From contig NZ_JAKVTW010000014.1 in NCBI RefSeq assembly GCF_022489065.1, positions 62,001 through 126,000 of the forward strand: a DNA stretch of 64,000 nucleotides. The letters are read 5' to 3'. Every line of letters starts with the position of its first letter. Position 1 is the first letter of the stretch. Source of the stretch: Vreelandella neptunia. Lineage in GTDB: Bacteria; Pseudomonadota; Gammaproteobacteria; Pseudomonadales; Halomonadaceae. The position numbers and the translations under genes were made by a program. Below, piece by piece: positions 17,783 through 28,784 of this stretch. The notes below the pieces were generated by a model. The model was not told the DNA's origin, made no database searches, and saw only the letters and a program-made list of their open reading frames with translations.

Positions 17783-18064
17783 ATGCCTTTATCTCGTGTA
17801 GAAATCGCCACGCCTTCTGCTGAGCGTTTGATCAATCGTCTGTGTAAACACTGGGCGCACAAGCTTGAGGTGGAGCAAACCGATCAGCAGGGAAAAATCA
17901 CCTTTGCCACCGGCACCTGCTTGATGTTGGCTGAGCCCGATAAATTAGTGGTGGCTATTGAGACGCTCGAAGAAGAGCATTTGGATGAGCTTGAGGGTGT
18001 GGTTGAGCGTCATCTGATCCGGATGGCAGGAGATGAGGAGTTGGCGATTGTGTGGGAAAACTGA
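17783..18064 (+). CDS. DUF2218 domain protein
   Basis: A 93-residue small cytoplasmic protein matching the DUF2218 family: an N-terminal basic segment (RLINRLCKHWAHKL), a beta-rich middle, and the conserved end HLIRMAGDEELAIVWEN. The family often neighbours metal-uptake or siderophore genes, but here it sits alone between the DMT transporter and dapB, so context gives no clear role. The ribosome site is GGAG. Function is unknown. Confidence 0.8.
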   Translation: MPLSRVEIATPSAERLINRLCKHWAHKLEVEQTDQQGKITFATGTCLMLAEPDKLVVAIETLEEEHLDELEGVVERHLIRMAGDEELAIVWEN

Positions 18065-18113
18065 GTAGTCCTTTGCTAAGCGAAAAGCAGGGCGTCGAAT
18101 GCGCGGGGGCGTC

Positions 18114-18122
18114 TGCTATAAT
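18114..18122 (+). promoter_or_regulatory. Extended -10 promoter candidate for dapB
   Basis: TGCTATAAT is a perfect -10 hexamer with the extended TGn motif. No good -35 lies 17 bp upstream, as is usual for extended -10 promoters. It is about 60 bp before the dapB start. Confidence 0.55.
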
Positions 18123-18169
18123 CGCGGCAAATTTTAACCTCTCTTTTTCTACACAGAATTGACACCTAG

Positions 18170-18991
<822 letters not shown>

Positions 18992-19206
18992 GGCTTACTA
19001 ACACTTAAGCTGAGAGCTAGTGCTAGTTTCGCTCTATCATCAAGGGGTAGTCTTCGGTCAAAAATTCCTGTAACATTTCAAAAATTTTGGCCGGGTGGCT
19101 TAGAAAACTCAAACGGCGCGCTTGTTGCGTTGGCCAGCCCAAAGCCTGCCCCAAGTCCGCAGCATATTTGATGTTTAGCGAGCGGCTCTGAAGGGCATCG
19201 AACAAC
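18992..19206. other. dapB-carA spacer, upstream half
   Basis: This 215-bp part holds no gene I can support. It must contain the carA promoter if carA has its own, but no strong -35/-10 pair stands out. A 61-codon TTG-started frame runs on the minus strand (19023-19208); I treat it as chance. Confidence 0.4.
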
Positions 19207-19254
19207 AAGCGGGATGAAACCGATTCTTTTTATCGGCTTCGTCCCGCTTTTTTA
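19207..19254 (+). terminator. Terminator-like hairpin in the carA leader (candidate attenuator)
   Basis: Stem AAGCGGGA (19207-19214) pairs with TCCCGCTT (19242-19249), continued by GAA with TTC and CCGAT (19220-19224) with ATCGG (19232-19236). A T-run (19248-19253) follows. It lies about 215 bp after dapB and 125 bp before carA, so it may be an attenuator of carA as much as a dapB terminator. Confidence 0.75.
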
Positions 19255-19381
19255 CGGCCCTCGTTTTAATGACAAACGCTTTAATGGCGAACGTTTTGAT
19301 AACGAGGGGCGTGGATTAATCAAGAAATTGCTGAGCCTGCGCCCCACAGGCTCCCACCAGCATGGGAGGATCTTGTTTTGA
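19214..19381 (+). CDS. Candidate carA leader peptide, 55 codons
   Basis: An open frame starts at ATG 19214, inside the 5' arm of the terminator-like hairpin, and runs without a stop to TGA 19379-19381, which overlaps the carA TTG start by two bases. The predicted peptide begins [15 protein letters not shown] and contains three near-repeats of five residues ([15 protein letters not shown]). The ribosome site is poor. If translated, ribosomes would run through the hairpin and into carA, a layout like the pyrBI leader of enteric bacteria. Expression is unproven, and it could be chance. Confidence 0.35.
   Translation: MKPILFIGFVPLFYGPRFNDKRFNGERFDNEGRGLIKKLLSLRPTGSHQHGRILF
19262..19306 (+). repeat. 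Three tandem 15-bp repeats in the carA leader
   Basis: CGTTTTAATGACAAA, CGCTTTAATGGCGAA and CGTTTTGATAACGAG follow one another from 19262. Junctions form AAACG(C/T)TTT-like half palindromes. They lie between the leader hairpin and the carA ribosome site. Confidence 0.65.
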
Positions 19382-20538
19382 ATAACCCCGCATTGAGCAA
19401 ACCCGCGATATTGGCCCTGGAAGATGGCAGCGTGTTCCACGGCATTGCCATTGGCGCGGACGGATTAACAAGCGGTGAGGTGGTGTTCAATACGGCCATG
19501 ACCGGTTATCAAGAAATCCTCACTGACCCCTCTTACACCCGCCAGATCGTTACCCTCACCTATCCCCATATCGGCAATACCGGCATTAACGCTGAAGACA
19601 TTGAGTCTACCTCTATCGCTGCGGCGGGCTTGGTCATTCGCGATTTGCCATTGATGGCCAGCAGCTTCCGCTCTGAGCAGTCGCTCTCGGACTACCTGAA
19701 AAGCCAGAACGTACTGGGCATTGCCGATATTGATACCCGCCGCCTGACGCGTATTTTGCGCGACAAGGGCGCACAGAACGGCGCGATTCTGGCGGGTGTT
19801 GATGCTGAGGGCGACGATGCGGTAGCACGAGCGCTGGAAGCCGCCAAAGCATTCCCAGGATTGAAGGGGATGGATCTGGCTAAAGAGGTGTCGTGTAAAG
19901 AAGCCTACGAATGGTCGGAAGGTGAGTGGACACTGGGTGAAGGCTACGCTGATGCCTCGCAAAGCGAGCGTCCCTACCATGTGGTGGCGTTTGATTACGG
20001 CGTGAAGTTTAACATTCTGCGCATGTTGGCCGCCCGCGGCTGCCGCCTGACGGTGGTGCCTGCGCAAACGCCTGCCGCAGACGTGCTGGCGATGAACCCG
20101 GATGGCGTGTTTTTAGCCAACGGCCCCGGTGACCCAGAGCCCTGCGATTACGCGATTAAAGCCATTCAGGAAGTGCTGGAAACCGACCTTCCGGTGTTTG
20201 GTATCTGCCTGGGGCACCAGTTGCTGGCGCTCGCGGCCGGGGCGAAAACGGTCAAAATGAGCCACGGCCACCACGGTGCCAACCACCCGGTACAGGATCT
20301 GGATACTGGCACGGTGATGATCACCAGCCAGAACCACGGCTTTGCGGCGGATGAAGCAACGCTGCCTGCCAACGTTCGCGCAACGCATCGGTCGCTGTTC
20401 GATGGCACCTTGCAAGGGATTGAGCTCACCGACCGACCGGCGTTCAGCTTTCAAGGCCACCCGGAAGCGAGCCCCGGCCCGCGGGATGTGGCGCCGCTGT
20501 TCGATCGCTTCGTTGCAATGATGCAGGCGCGTCGCTAG
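19378..20538 (+). CDS. carA: Carbamoyl-phosphate synthase small subunit
   Basis: A 386-residue glutaminase subunit that supplies ammonia to CarB for carbamoyl phosphate, feeding both arginine and pyrimidine synthesis. The class I amidotransferase triad is Cys277 (FGICLGHQ), His361 and Glu363 ([11 protein letters not shown]). The start is TTG 19378, supported by GGGAGGA at 19365-19371 and by [17 protein letters not shown], which fits the family; no ATG is better placed. The leader hairpin upstream may regulate it. carB follows after 69 bp. Confidence 0.97.
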   Translation: MNNPALSKPAILALEDGSVFHGIAIGADGLTSGEVVFNTAMTGYQEILTDPSYTRQIVTLTYPHIGNTGINAEDIESTSIAAAGLVIRDLPLMASSFRSEQSLSDYLKSQNVLGIADIDTRRLTRILRDKGAQNGAILAGVDAEGDDAVARALEAAKAFPGLKGMDLAKEVSCKEAYEWSEGEWTLGEGYADASQSERPYHVVAFDYGVKFNILRMLAARGCRLTVVPAQTPAADVLAMNPDGVFLANGPGDPEPCDYAIKAIQEVLETDLPVFGICLGHQLLALAAGAKTVKMSHGHHGANHPVQDLDTGTVMITSQNHGFAADEATLPANVRATHRSLFDGTLQGIELTDRPAFSFQGHPEASPGPRDVAPLFDRFVAMMQARR

Positions 20539-20607
20539 CGCGGCCTATCGCCTCACTGTATCGCCGCCTTTTGTCGCTCATCGTCACCTTTTTTTGCGGG
20601 AACCGTT

Positions 20608-23600
20608 ATGCCTAAGCGTACCGACATCAACACTATTTTGATCATTGGCGCTGGCCCGATCGTCATCGGCCAGGCCTGCGAATTCGACTACTCTGGCGCC
20701 CAGGCGTGTAAAGCGCTGCGCGAAGAGGGTTATCGGGTTGTGTTAGTCAACTCCAACCCCGCCACCATCATGACCGATCCGGCCATGGCCGATGCCACTT
20801 ACATCGAGCCGATTACCTGGCAGACGGTCGAGAAAATCATTGAGGCGGAGCGCCCCGACGCAATTCTACCGACCATGGGTGGCCAGACAGCGCTGAACTG
20901 CGCGCTCGAGCTTGAAAAGCACGGCGTGCTGGAGAAGTACGGCGTCGAAATGATCGGTGCCAATGCCGATGCGATTAACATGGCCGAAGATCGCGATCTG
21001 TTTGATCAGGCCATGAAGCGTATTGGTTTAGAGTGCCCTAAGGCGAAAGTCGCCCACAGCATGGATGAAGCCTGGGAAATTCAGGCGGAATTGGGTTTCC
21101 CAACGATTATTCGCCCTTCCTATACCATGGGCGGCTCCGGCGGCGGCGTGGCGTATAACAAGGAAGAGTTCGAAGAGATCTGTACGCGTGGTTTTGAGCT
21201 TTCCAACAACCACGAGCTGCTCATCGATGAGTCGCTGCTGGGCTGGAAAGAGTACGAGATGGAAGTTGTCCGCGATAAAAACGACAACTGTATCATCGTC
21301 TGCGCGATTGAAAACTTCGACCCTATGGGCGTGCATACCGGTGACTCCATCACCGTGGCCCCGGCGCAAACGCTGACGGATAAAGAGTATCAGATCATGC
21401 GTGACGCCAGCCTCGCGGTGCTGCGCGAGATTGGTGTGGAGACCGGCGGCTCCAACGTCCAGTTTGGTATGGATCCCAAAACCGGGCGCCTAGTGGTGAT
21501 TGAGATGAACCCGCGGGTGTCGCGCTCTTCGGCTTTGGCCTCCAAGGCGACCGGTTTTCCGATTGCTAAAATCGCCGCCAAACTGGCGGTGGGTTATACC
21601 CTGGATGAACTGCAGAACGATATCACCGGTGGGCGCACCCCAGCATCGTTTGAGCCGTCCATCGACTACGTGGTTACCAAGATTCCGCGCTTCACCTTCG
21701 AGAAATTCCCCCAGGCTAATGATCGTTTGACGACGCAGATGAAGTCGGTGGGTGAGGTGATGGCGATTGGCCGTACCTTCCAAGAGTCGCTGCAGAAAGC
21801 GCTGCGCGGACTGGAAACCGGCAACGATGGTCTTGATCCGATCATTACTGATTTCACGCCGGACAACATGGCGATCATCCAGGGTGAGCTCCAGGCCGCC
21901 GGTGCCGAGCGTATTTTCTATATCGCAGACGCCATGCGTTCCGGTATGAGTGTCGATGAGGTCTTCGCGCTAACCAATATCGACCCTTGGTTCCTGGTGC
22001 AGCTTGAAGATTTAGTGCTGACGGAAAACGCCGTTGCCAAGCGTTCTTTGTCCGACTTCTCTGCCCGTGAGATCTATCAGCTCAAGCGTAAAGGCTTTGG
22101 CGATGCGCGTTTAGCCAAATTGCTGAGCGTCAGTGAAAAAGAGTTCCGTCAAACGCGTCATGCTGCTGGTATTCGTCCGGTCTATAAGCGCGTCGATACC
22201 TGCGCCGCCGAGTTTGCCTCTGACACCGCCTATATGTACTCCACCTATGAAGAGGAGTGCGAGGCGGATGTCTCTGACCGTCAGAAAATTATGGTACTGG
22301 GCGGTGGCCCTAACCGGATCGGTCAGGGTATCGAGTTTGACTACTGTTGTGTTCACGCCGCCTTCGCCATGCGCGACGACGGTTATGAAACCATCATGGT
22401 CAACTGCAATCCGGAAACCGTTTCTACCGATTACGACACCTCTGATCGCCTCTACTTTGAGCCGGTGACGTTGGAAGATGTGCTCGAAATCGCTGACAAA
22501 GAGAAGCCGGTAGGCGTGATCGTGCAGTTCGGTGGACAAACACCGCTGAAGCTGGCCCGCGAGCTAGAGGCCGCCGGTGTACCCATTATTGGCACCACGC
22601 CGGATGCCATCGACCGCGCCGAAGATCGTGAGCGCTTCCAGGTGATGATCGATAAGCTGGGCCTGAAGCAGCCGCCCAATGCTACGGCGCGCAGCTTTGC
22701 GGAAGCCTTCGATAAAGCCGAGGCGATTGGCTATCCGCTGGTGGTTCGCCCCAGTTACGTGCTGGGTGGCCGGGCGATGGAGATCGTCTACGACGCCTCT
22801 GAGCTTGAAAACTACATGACCCACGCGGTGAAAGTCTCCAACGACTCGCCGGTGCTGCTTGATCACTTCCTAAGTGCTGCAGTAGAAGTGGATATCGACG
22901 CGGTATCCGACGGCCAGCAGGTGGTGATCGGCGGCATCATGCAGCACGTAGAGCAAGCGGGCGTTCACTCCGGTGACTCCGCCTGCGCGCTGCCGCCATA
23001 CTCGCTGCCCGCCGATGTGCAGGACGAAATGCGCGAGCAGGTGAAGCAGATGGCCGTTGAGCTGGGCGTGAAAGGCTTAATGAACGTGCAGCTCGCCTGG
23101 CAGGATGGCGAAATCTACGTGATTGAGGTTAACCCGCGCGCCTCGCGTACCGTACCGTTTGTGTCTAAGTGCATTGGTACTTCCTTGGCGCAGATTGCCG
23201 CACGCTGCATGGCCGGTAAAACCCTGGCTGAGCAGGGCTTCGAAAAAGAAATCGTGCCGCACTTCTATAGCGTTAAAGAGGCGGTGTTCCCGTTCAATAA
23301 ATTCCAGGGTGTCGACCCGATTCTCTCGCCGGAAATGAAATCGACCGGCGAAGTGATGGGCTCTGGTGACACCTTTGCTGAGGCCTTCTTCAAAGCCCAG
23401 TTGGGTGCGGGTGAGGCAATTCCAGCGCTGACCGGCGAGCGTAAAGCGTTTCTCTCTGTGCGCGAACCTGACAAGGCGGGGATTATCGAAGTGGGGCGTT
23501 CTCTGTTAGCATTAGGCTTCACGCTATGTGCAACACGGGGAACAGCGGCTGCTTTGGAAGCTGCCGGGCTTGCCGTGGAACACGTCAATAAAGTCTACGA

Positions 23601-23838
23601 AGGTCGTCCCCATATCGTCGATCTGCTTAAGAACGACGAAATCGCCTACATTGTGAACACTACCGAAGGTCGTCAGGCTATTAATGACTCTTCGGTCATT
23701 CGCCGTACTGCTCTCTCGCGCAAGGTGCCCTATGCGACCACCTTGGCGGGCGCTAATGCTGTTTGCATGGCGCTTGAGTACGGTAGGGAGATTACGGTGC
23801 GGCGCCTTCAGGATCTGCATGCAGGAGCAAGTCAATGA
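20608..23838 (+). CDS. carB: Carbamoyl-phosphate synthase large subunit
   Basis: A 1076-residue synthase with two ATP-grasp halves, an oligomerisation region between them (about 400-550) and a C-terminal allosteric MGS-like domain (from about 940, where UMP and ornithine act in relatives). Both halves begin with a similar nucleotide-site motif ([21 protein letters not shown] and [19 protein letters not shown]). It is full length. It overlaps greA by 4 bp (ATGA), so carA-carB-greA is one operon. Confidence 0.98.
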   Translation: MPKRTDINTILIIGAGPIVIGQACEFDYSGAQACKALREEGYRVVLVNSNPATIMTDPAMADATYIEPITWQTVEKIIEAERPDAILPTMGGQTALNCALELEKHGVLEKYGVEMIGANADAINMAEDRDLFDQAMKRIGLECPKAKVAHSMDEAWEIQAELGFPTIIRPSYTMGGSGGGVAYNKEEFEEICTRGFELSNNHELLIDESLLGWKEYEMEVVRDKNDNCIIVCAIENFDPMGVHTGDSITVAPAQTLTDKEYQIMRDASLAVLREIGVETGGSNVQFGMDPKTGRLVVIEMNPRVSRSSALASKATGFPIAKIAAKLAVGYTLDELQNDITGGRTPASFEPSIDYVVTKIPRFTFEKFPQANDRLTTQMKSVGEVMAIGRTFQESLQKALRGLETGNDGLDPIITDFTPDNMAIIQGELQAAGAERIFYIADAMRSGMSVDEVFALTNIDPWFLVQLEDLVLTENAVAKRSLSDFSAREIYQLKRKGFGDARLAKLLSVSEKEFRQTRHAAGIRPVYKRVDTCAAEFASDTAYMYSTYEEECEADVSDRQKIMVLGGGPNRIGQGIEFDYCCVHAAFAMRDDGYETIMVNCNPETVSTDYDTSDRLYFEPVTLEDVLEIADKEKPVGVIVQFGGQTPLKLARELEAAGVPIIGTTPDAIDRAEDRERFQVMIDKLGLKQPPNATARSFAEAFDKAEAIGYPLVVRPSYVLGGRAMEIVYDASELENYMTHAVKVSNDSPVLLDHFLSAAVEVDIDAVSDGQQVVIGGIMQHVEQAGVHSGDSACALPPYSLPADVQDEMREQVKQMAVELGVKGLMNVQLAWQDGEIYVIEVNPRASRTVPFVSKCIGTSLAQIAARCMAGKTLAEQGFEKEIVPHFYSVKEAVFPFNKFQGVDPILSPEMKSTGEVMGSGDTFAEAFFKAQLGAGEAIPALTGERKAFLSVREPDKAGIIEVGRSLLALGFTLCATRGTAAALEAAGLAVEHVNKVYEGRPHIVDLLKNDEIAYIVNTTEGRQAINDSSVIRRTALSRKVPYATTLAGANAVCMALEYGREITVRRLQDLHAGASQ

Positions 23839-24311
23839 ACAAGGTCCCGATGACAGTTGCGGGAGAAAGAAGTCTTCGTGAAGAGCTCGACCACCTTAAA
23901 AGCGAAGCTCGTCCGCAGGTGATCGCGGCCATCGCCGAAGCGCGGGAGCACGGCGATCTTAAAGAGAATGCCGAGTATCACGCTGCTCGCGAGCAGCAAG
24001 GGTTTATCGAAGGGCGTATTCAGGAGATCGAAAGTAAGCTCTCCGTTGCGCAAGTAATCGATGTCACCAAACTGCCAAAAACCGGCAAAGTGATTTTCGG
24101 CGTAACCGTGACGCTAATGAATCTGGATACCGATGCGGAAGTCACTTATCGTATCGTCGGCGAAGATGAGGCGGATATTAAGTCTGGCCGTATCTCGGTC
24201 ACCTCTCCCATCGCCCGTGCTTTAATCGGCAAGGAGGAGGGTGATGTCGTGGTGGTGAAAACCCCCGGCGGCGACGTTGAGTACGAAATAGGTAGCGTCG
24301 AGTACATTTAA
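23835..24311 (+). CDS. greA: Transcription elongation factor GreA
   Basis: A 158-residue factor that rescues backtracked RNA polymerase by stimulating transcript cleavage. The N-terminal coiled coil includes the acidic tip ([20 protein letters not shown]), whose Asp and Glu residues coordinate the catalytic Mg2+. The C-terminal FKBP-like domain follows. The ATG overlaps the carB stop as ATGA, indicating coupling. A strong terminator lies just after it. Confidence 0.97.
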   Translation: MNKVPMTVAGERSLREELDHLKSEARPQVIAAIAEAREHGDLKENAEYHAAREQQGFIEGRIQEIESKLSVAQVIDVTKLPKTGKVIFGVTVTLMNLDTDAEVTYRIVGEDEADIKSGRISVTSPIARALIGKEEGDVVVVKTPGGDVEYEIGSVEYI

Positions 24312-24312
24312 T

Positions 24313-24364
24313 AAAAAACGCCCCTTCAATTGACCTCGGTTAGGTCGGTTGAAGGGGCGTTTTA
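24313..24364 (+). terminator. Bidirectional terminator between greA and yhbY
   Basis: A 15-bp stem (AAAACGCCCCTTCAA 24315-24329 with 24349-24363) is extended by GACCT with AGGTC inside. A- and T-runs on both sides let it serve the convergent greA and yhbY transcripts. Confidence 0.9.
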
Positions 24365-24404
24365 GTGCAGCGGCACTCGTTTTAGAGTGAGCACAATCTA
24401 ACGG

Positions 24405-24731
24405 TTAATGCCGACCGTGGTGGTTCTCAAAGCGGGTAACGTTAGAGAGCTTTGGGTTCACCTGTGGGTTTCTGCGGTAGAGCAGCGCCATTTTGCCAAT
24501 GGTTTGCACAAGGTCGGCACGGCTGTTGGCGATCAGTTCGGTGATCATGGCAGCACGATCATCACGCTCAGGAAGGGCGAGTTTCACTTTGATCAGTTCG
24601 TGATCGGTGAGTGCGCGGTTAAGTTCTGCAAGCAAATTTTCGGAGACGCCGTTCTCAGAAACGGTGACCACTGGGTTAAGATGGTGGCCAATGCTACGAA
24701 ATGCTTTCTTTTGTGCCTGTGACAAGCTCAT
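24405..24731 (-). CDS. yhbY: YhbY-type CRM-domain RNA-binding protein
   Basis: A 108-residue CRM-domain protein that associates with pre-50S ribosomal subunits. Motifs are KAFRSIGHHLNPVVTVSENG near the start and the C-terminal VQTIGKMALLYRRN. It is divergent from rlmE, another 50S maturation factor, an old arrangement (yhbY-rlmE-ftsH) also seen in E. coli and Pseudomonas. Length is normal with a short His-rich tail. Confidence 0.95.
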   Translation of the reverse strand: MSLSQAQKKAFRSIGHHLNPVVTVSENGVSENLLAELNRALTDHELIKVKLALPERDDRAAMITELIANSRADLVQTIGKMALLYRRNPQVNPKLSNVTRFENHHGRH

Positions 24732-24845
24732 GGTATCTTGCGGTATCCCGGTTAGCGCTTAACGCTCCATCTTACGGTGAAACGTCACCGAGTGAAAGCG
24801 ATCGCGTGAATGCGCCCATCTCTTATTCCAGTGTTAGATTCCCAC

Positions 24846-25493
24846 ATGCAGCAAAAGCCCCCGAACCGTAAACATTCCGTCAGCAAAACCAGCAATAACT
24901 GGAAGAAGGAGCATTTTGACGACCAGTACGTGAAGCAGAGCTGGCAAGATGGCTATCGCTCCCGTGCCAGCTATAAGCTGATCGAGCTGGATGAAAAAGA
25001 TAAACTGCTGCGACCCGGTATGACGGTGATTGATTTAGGGGCGGCGCCTGGTGGGTGGAGCCAGATTGCCGCTGAGAAGGTGGGGCCTGAAGGTGTGGTC
25101 ATTGCCTCTGATATTCTAGAGATGGATGCACTGGCCGGTGTGGATTTTATCCAGGGCGATTTCACTGAAGACGCGGTGCTAGAGGCGATACTAAAACGTC
25201 TGGATAATCGCCGTGTAGACCTTGTGATGTCGGATATGGCCCCCAATATGAGTGGTATGGCGGCGATTGATCAACCCCAGGCGATGTACTTAGTGGAGCT
25301 AGCGTTAGAACTCGCGCGCGAAACGTTGTCACCCGGCGGTCGATTTTTAGCTAAAGTATTCCAGGGGGAAGGGTTTGACGCCTACTTGAAAGAGTTGCGC
25401 GGCAGCTTTAGCAAAGTAGTGACTCGTAAGCCGGATGCCTCGCGGGCACGCTCCCGGGAAGTATATTTTCTGGCCGAAGGGTTTCGCGGGTAA
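24846..25493 (+). CDS. rlmE: 23S rRNA 2'-O-ribose U2552 methyltransferase RlmE (FtsJ)
   Basis: From ATG 24846 the protein has 215 residues; the frame opens 36 nt earlier, and no strong ribosome site decides it. SAM site: [17 protein letters not shown]. The K-D-K-E methyltransferase tetrad is visible as [25 protein letters not shown] and [11 protein letters not shown]. It methylates U2552 of 23S rRNA late in 50S assembly. It is divergent from yhbY and upstream of ftsH with a 240-bp gap. Confidence 0.95.
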   Translation: MQQKPPNRKHSVSKTSNNWKKEHFDDQYVKQSWQDGYRSRASYKLIELDEKDKLLRPGMTVIDLGAAPGGWSQIAAEKVGPEGVVIASDILEMDALAGVDFIQGDFTEDAVLEAILKRLDNRRVDLVMSDMAPNMSGMAAIDQPQAMYLVELALELARETLSPGGRFLAKVFQGEGFDAYLKELRGSFSKVVTRKPDASRARSREVYFLAEGFRG

Positions 25494-25734
25494 CTGATTA
25501 GGTTTAGCAGTTGCTCGTATGGTTCATAGCCAAGATTTATCAGCGCGATTGCCAGACAGGCAAGCGCAACGTGTGTCACATTAGTCGCATAGTGCGCGTG
25601 ACACAGATGGCCCGAGGCATAATATAAGACGCTTTGGCAATGGTTGAACGCTTGATGCTGATGTAATGTCCTATTAACAGGCTTCATTTTGCATCAGGGT
25701 TTAACTGACGGATTCTTGTAATGAGGGTAGCCCC

Positions 25735-27747
25735 TTGAACGATATGGCGAAGAACCTGATTCTGTGGTTGGTCATCGCGGCCGTCCTACTGACAGTGTTC
25801 AATAATTTCAGTACGGAAAGCGCACCGCAAAACACGAACTACTCACAGTTCGTGCAGCAGGTGCAAAATCAGCAGGTACGTAGCGTCACGATTGATGGTT
25901 ACACCATCAGTGGTGAGCGTACGGACGGCTCTCAGTTTCAGACGATCCGCCCTGCGGCGGAAGATCCGAAGCTGATGGATGATCTGTTGAGCAATAATGT
26001 GACGGTCGTCGGCAAAGAGCCAGAACAGCAAAGTATCTGGACGCGCCTGCTTATCGCTAGTTTCCCGATTCTGCTGATTTTGGGCATCTTTATGTTCTTT
26101 ATGCGCCAGATGCAGGGTGGAGCCGGCGGCGGTAAAGGCGGCCCCATGAGCTTTGGTAAGTCGAAGGCCAAGCTGCTCTCTCAAGACCAAATCAAAACCA
26201 CGTTTGCTGACGTAGCAGGGTGCGATGAGGCGAAAGAGGAAGTCGAAGAGTTGGTCGACTTCCTGCGTGACCCCACCAAATTTCAGCGCTTGGGCGGCAT
26301 GATCCCCCGCGGTGTATTGATGGTCGGGCCTCCAGGTACAGGTAAAACGTTGCTGGCCAAATCGATTGCTGGCGAAGCCAAAGTGCCGTTCTTCTCCATT
26401 TCGGGTTCTGACTTCGTTGAGATGTTCGTGGGTGTGGGCGCATCGCGTGTGCGTGACATGTTCGAACAGGCCAAGAAGCAGGCGCCGTGCATTATCTTTA
26501 TTGATGAGATCGACGCCGTAGGCCGCTCACGTGGCACCGGTATGGGCGGTGGTAACGACGAGCGTGAACAGACGTTGAACCAGCTGCTGGTTGAGATGGA
26601 TGGCTTTGAAGCTAACGAAGGCATCATCGTCATCGCCGCGACCAACCGCCCTGACGTACTCGACCCTGCGCTAATGCGCCCAGGTCGTTTTGACCGCCAG
26701 GTCACCGTTGGTTTACCCGATATTCGCGGTCGTGAGCACATTTTGGGCGTTCACCTGCGTAAAGTGCCGCTAGCGGACGACGTTAAGCCACAGCTGATTG
26801 CGCGTGGTACGCCAGGCTTCTCCGGCGCTGACTTAGCCAACTTGGTGAACGAATCTGCCCTGTTTGCGGCGCGTCGCAACAAGCGTCTGGTAAGCATGGA
26901 AGAGCTTGAACTGGCGAAGGACAAGATCATGATGGGCGCTGAGCGCAAATCAATGGTCATGACCGATAAAGAGAAGCTCAACACGGCCTATCACGAATCA
27001 GGTCACGCAATTATCGGCTTGGTTGTACCTTCTCATGACCCCGTCTACAAAGTGACGATTATCCCGCGCGGCCGTGCGCTGGGTGTCACCATGTTCTTGC
27101 CGGAAGAGGATCGCTATAGTCTTTCGCGTCAACAGATTCTGGGCCAGATTTGCTCGCTGTTTGGTGGTCGTATCGCCGAAGAGATGACGCTAGGTCCGAA
27201 CGGTGTGACGACGGGTGCCTCCAACGACATTAAGCGTGCCACCGAGCTTGCTCACAACATGGTTGCTAAGTGGGGCTTGTCGGATGAAATGGGCCCGATC
27301 ATGTATGACGAGGATGAGTCGCATCAGTTCCTCGGTGGCCCAGGCCAGGGCGGTAGTAAGATGAAGTCGGGTGACACCACGACTCGCCTTGATAAAGAAG
27401 TCCGCAAGATCATTGATGATTGCTATGAGCAGGCGCGCCAAATCCTGACGGATAATCGCGATAAGCTTGATGCCATGGCAGAAGCGTTAATGAAGTACGA
27501 GACCATTGATGCCACTCAGTTGAAAGACATCATGGAGGGGCGCGACCCCCGTCCGCCGGAAGGCTGGGACGACGGTGATTCATCCGGTGGCGGTACGCCT
27601 GTCAACGATGACAAGCCTCAGGCGAAGGCCGAAGACGATGCGCCCAACGCTTCTGGAAACGATGCCTCTGGAAACGATGGCGAAGAGGATGATGATGAGC
27701 CACGCCGTCGGCCCTCAGACCCTCTTGGCGGCCCTGCGGGTCCCTAA
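25735..27747 (+). CDS. ftsH: ATP-dependent zinc metalloprotease FtsH
   Basis: A 670-residue membrane AAA+ protease. Two membrane helices (about 9-24 and 104-123) flank a periplasmic domain. Walker A is GPPGTGKT (198-205), Walker B IIFIDEID (253-260), and the zinc site HESGH is at 420-424. The TTG start at 25735 is preferred because GAGGG (25723-25727) lies 7 nt upstream; ATG 25744 would be too far. The C-terminal tail is acidic and low-complexity and contains a duplicated ASGND unit. It degrades membrane proteins and, in relatives, sigma-32 and LpxC. Confidence 0.97.
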   Translation: MNDMAKNLILWLVIAAVLLTVFNNFSTESAPQNTNYSQFVQQVQNQQVRSVTIDGYTISGERTDGSQFQTIRPAAEDPKLMDDLLSNNVTVVGKEPEQQSIWTRLLIASFPILLILGIFMFFMRQMQGGAGGGKGGPMSFGKSKAKLLSQDQIKTTFADVAGCDEAKEEVEELVDFLRDPTKFQRLGGMIPRGVLMVGPPGTGKTLLAKSIAGEAKVPFFSISGSDFVEMFVGVGASRVRDMFEQAKKQAPCIIFIDEIDAVGRSRGTGMGGGNDEREQTLNQLLVEMDGFEANEGIIVIAATNRPDVLDPALMRPGRFDRQVTVGLPDIRGREHILGVHLRKVPLADDVKPQLIARGTPGFSGADLANLVNESALFAARRNKRLVSMEELELAKDKIMMGAERKSMVMTDKEKLNTAYHESGHAIIGLVVPSHDPVYKVTIIPRGRALGVTMFLPEEDRYSLSRQQILGQICSLFGGRIAEEMTLGPNGVTTGASNDIKRATELAHNMVAKWGLSDEMGPIMYDEDESHQFLGGPGQGGSKMKSGDTTTRLDKEVRKIIDDCYEQARQILTDNRDKLDAMAEALMKYETIDATQLKDIMEGRDPRPPEGWDDGDSSGGGTPVNDDKPQAKAEDDAPNASGNDASGNDGEEDDDEPRRRPSDPLGGPAGP

Positions 27748-27771
27748 CTAGGTAGTTGACTAGATAGTTCA
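27748..27771 (+). repeat. 12-bp tandem duplication after ftsH
   Basis: CTAGGTAGTTGA (27748-27759) is followed by CTAGATAGTTCA (27760-27771), 10 of 12 bases alike, between the ftsH stop and its terminator. Confidence 0.55.
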
Positions 27772-27786
27772 CCCCTCGTTTCAGCC

Positions 27787-27816
27787 AAAGGCGCCCCGTC
27801 ATGGGGCGCCTTTTTT
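27787..27816 (+). terminator. Intrinsic terminator after ftsH
   Basis: An 11-bp stem (AAAGGCGCCCC 27787-27797 with GGGGCGCCTTT 27803-27813), a 5-nt loop and a T-run. Confidence 0.92.
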
Positions 27817-27869
27817 GTTATGCTGTAGGCATACCACTGCATTGTTTCTTTTCTTGACCAGGCTGCAGC

Positions 27870-28784
27870 ATGAAATCAATTATGGACTCGTCCTCAACGC
27901 AAACTTCAGAAAATGCTTTCCAACTGCGTTGTGGGCGCCATTTGCTGGATCTCTCCTTTCCTCGCGTGATGGGTATCCTTAACGTCACCCCCGACTCCTT
28001 TTCCGATGGCGGGCAGCATGTAGCGCTTGATGATGCATTGCGCCATGGCGAGCGGATGCTGGCAGAAGGGGCGGCGATGATTGATGTCGGTGGCGAGTCG
28101 ACCCGGCCAGGCGCAACGCCTGTGAGCGCTCAAGAAGAGCTGGATCGTGTCGCGCCGGTAGTAGAAGTGCTGGTACGCGAGCTGGATGCGTTGGTGTCGG
28201 TAGATACCAGTTGCCCGGCGGTGATACGCGAGGCGAGTGAGTTAGGCGCTGGGATGATTAACGACGTGCGCGCGTTAGAGCGCGAAGGCGCGCTGCTTGC
28301 TGCAGTGGGGAGCGGCCTGCCTGTTTGCTTGATGCATCGCCAGGGCGAGCCGCAGGATATGCAGCAGGCGCCCGCTTATCATCGGCCCATTGAGGAGGAG
28401 GTGGCAGATTATTTAGCGCGCCGAGTCGCCGAGTGTGAGGCCGCTGGACTGCGTCGAAATCGGCTTTTAATCGACCCGGGATTTGGCTTCGGCAAAACCG
28501 TCGAACACAATCTACGCTTACTCAAATATATGCAGACTCTGCAATCTCTGGAGCTTCCACTGCTGGTAGGTATGTCGCGCAAGAGTATGATTGGTAAAGT
28601 GTTAGGCCGCCCGGTGGAGGAGCGTCTCTCGGGTGGTTTAGCGCTCGCTGCTATGGCGGTTGAGCGTGGGGCGAATATTCTGCGCGTACATGATGTCGCT
28701 GCAACGGTAGATGCAGTCAATATGGCGTGGGCGGTACTACAAGAGGGCTGCGAGCCGCCGCTGAACAAGGAGTTTGACGCATGA
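27870..28784 (+). CDS. folP: Dihydropteroate synthase
   Basis: A 304-residue TIM-barrel enzyme that joins p-aminobenzoate to the pterin pyrophosphate in folate synthesis; it is the sulfonamide target. Signatures are [14 protein letters not shown] (35-48) and GGESTRPG (74-81). The chain is about 20 residues longer than usual because of the N-terminus; ATG 27882 is an alternative start and neither has a good ribosome site. It overlaps glmM by 4 bp (ATGA), so the two are coupled, as in E. coli and Pseudomonas. Confidence 0.96.
   Translation: MKSIMDSSSTQTSENAFQLRCGRHLLDLSFPRVMGILNVTPDSFSDGGQHVALDDALRHGERMLAEGAAMIDVGGESTRPGATPVSAQEELDRVAPVVEVLVRELDALVSVDTSCPAVIREASELGAGMINDVRALEREGALLAAVGSGLPVCLMHRQGEPQDMQQAPAYHRPIEEEVADYLARRVAECEAAGLRRNRLLIDPGFGFGKTVEHNLRLLKYMQTLQSLELPLLVGMSRKSMIGKVLGRPVEERLSGGLALAAMAVERGANILRVHDVAATVDAVNMAWAVLQEGCEPPLNKEFDA

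Noticed and set aside
19023..19208. A 61-codon minus-strand frame in the dapB-carA gap that looks somewhat protein-like
   Set aside because: It has only a TTG start placed in the foot of the terminator-like hairpin and no ribosome site. I recognise no family, so I left it as spacer.
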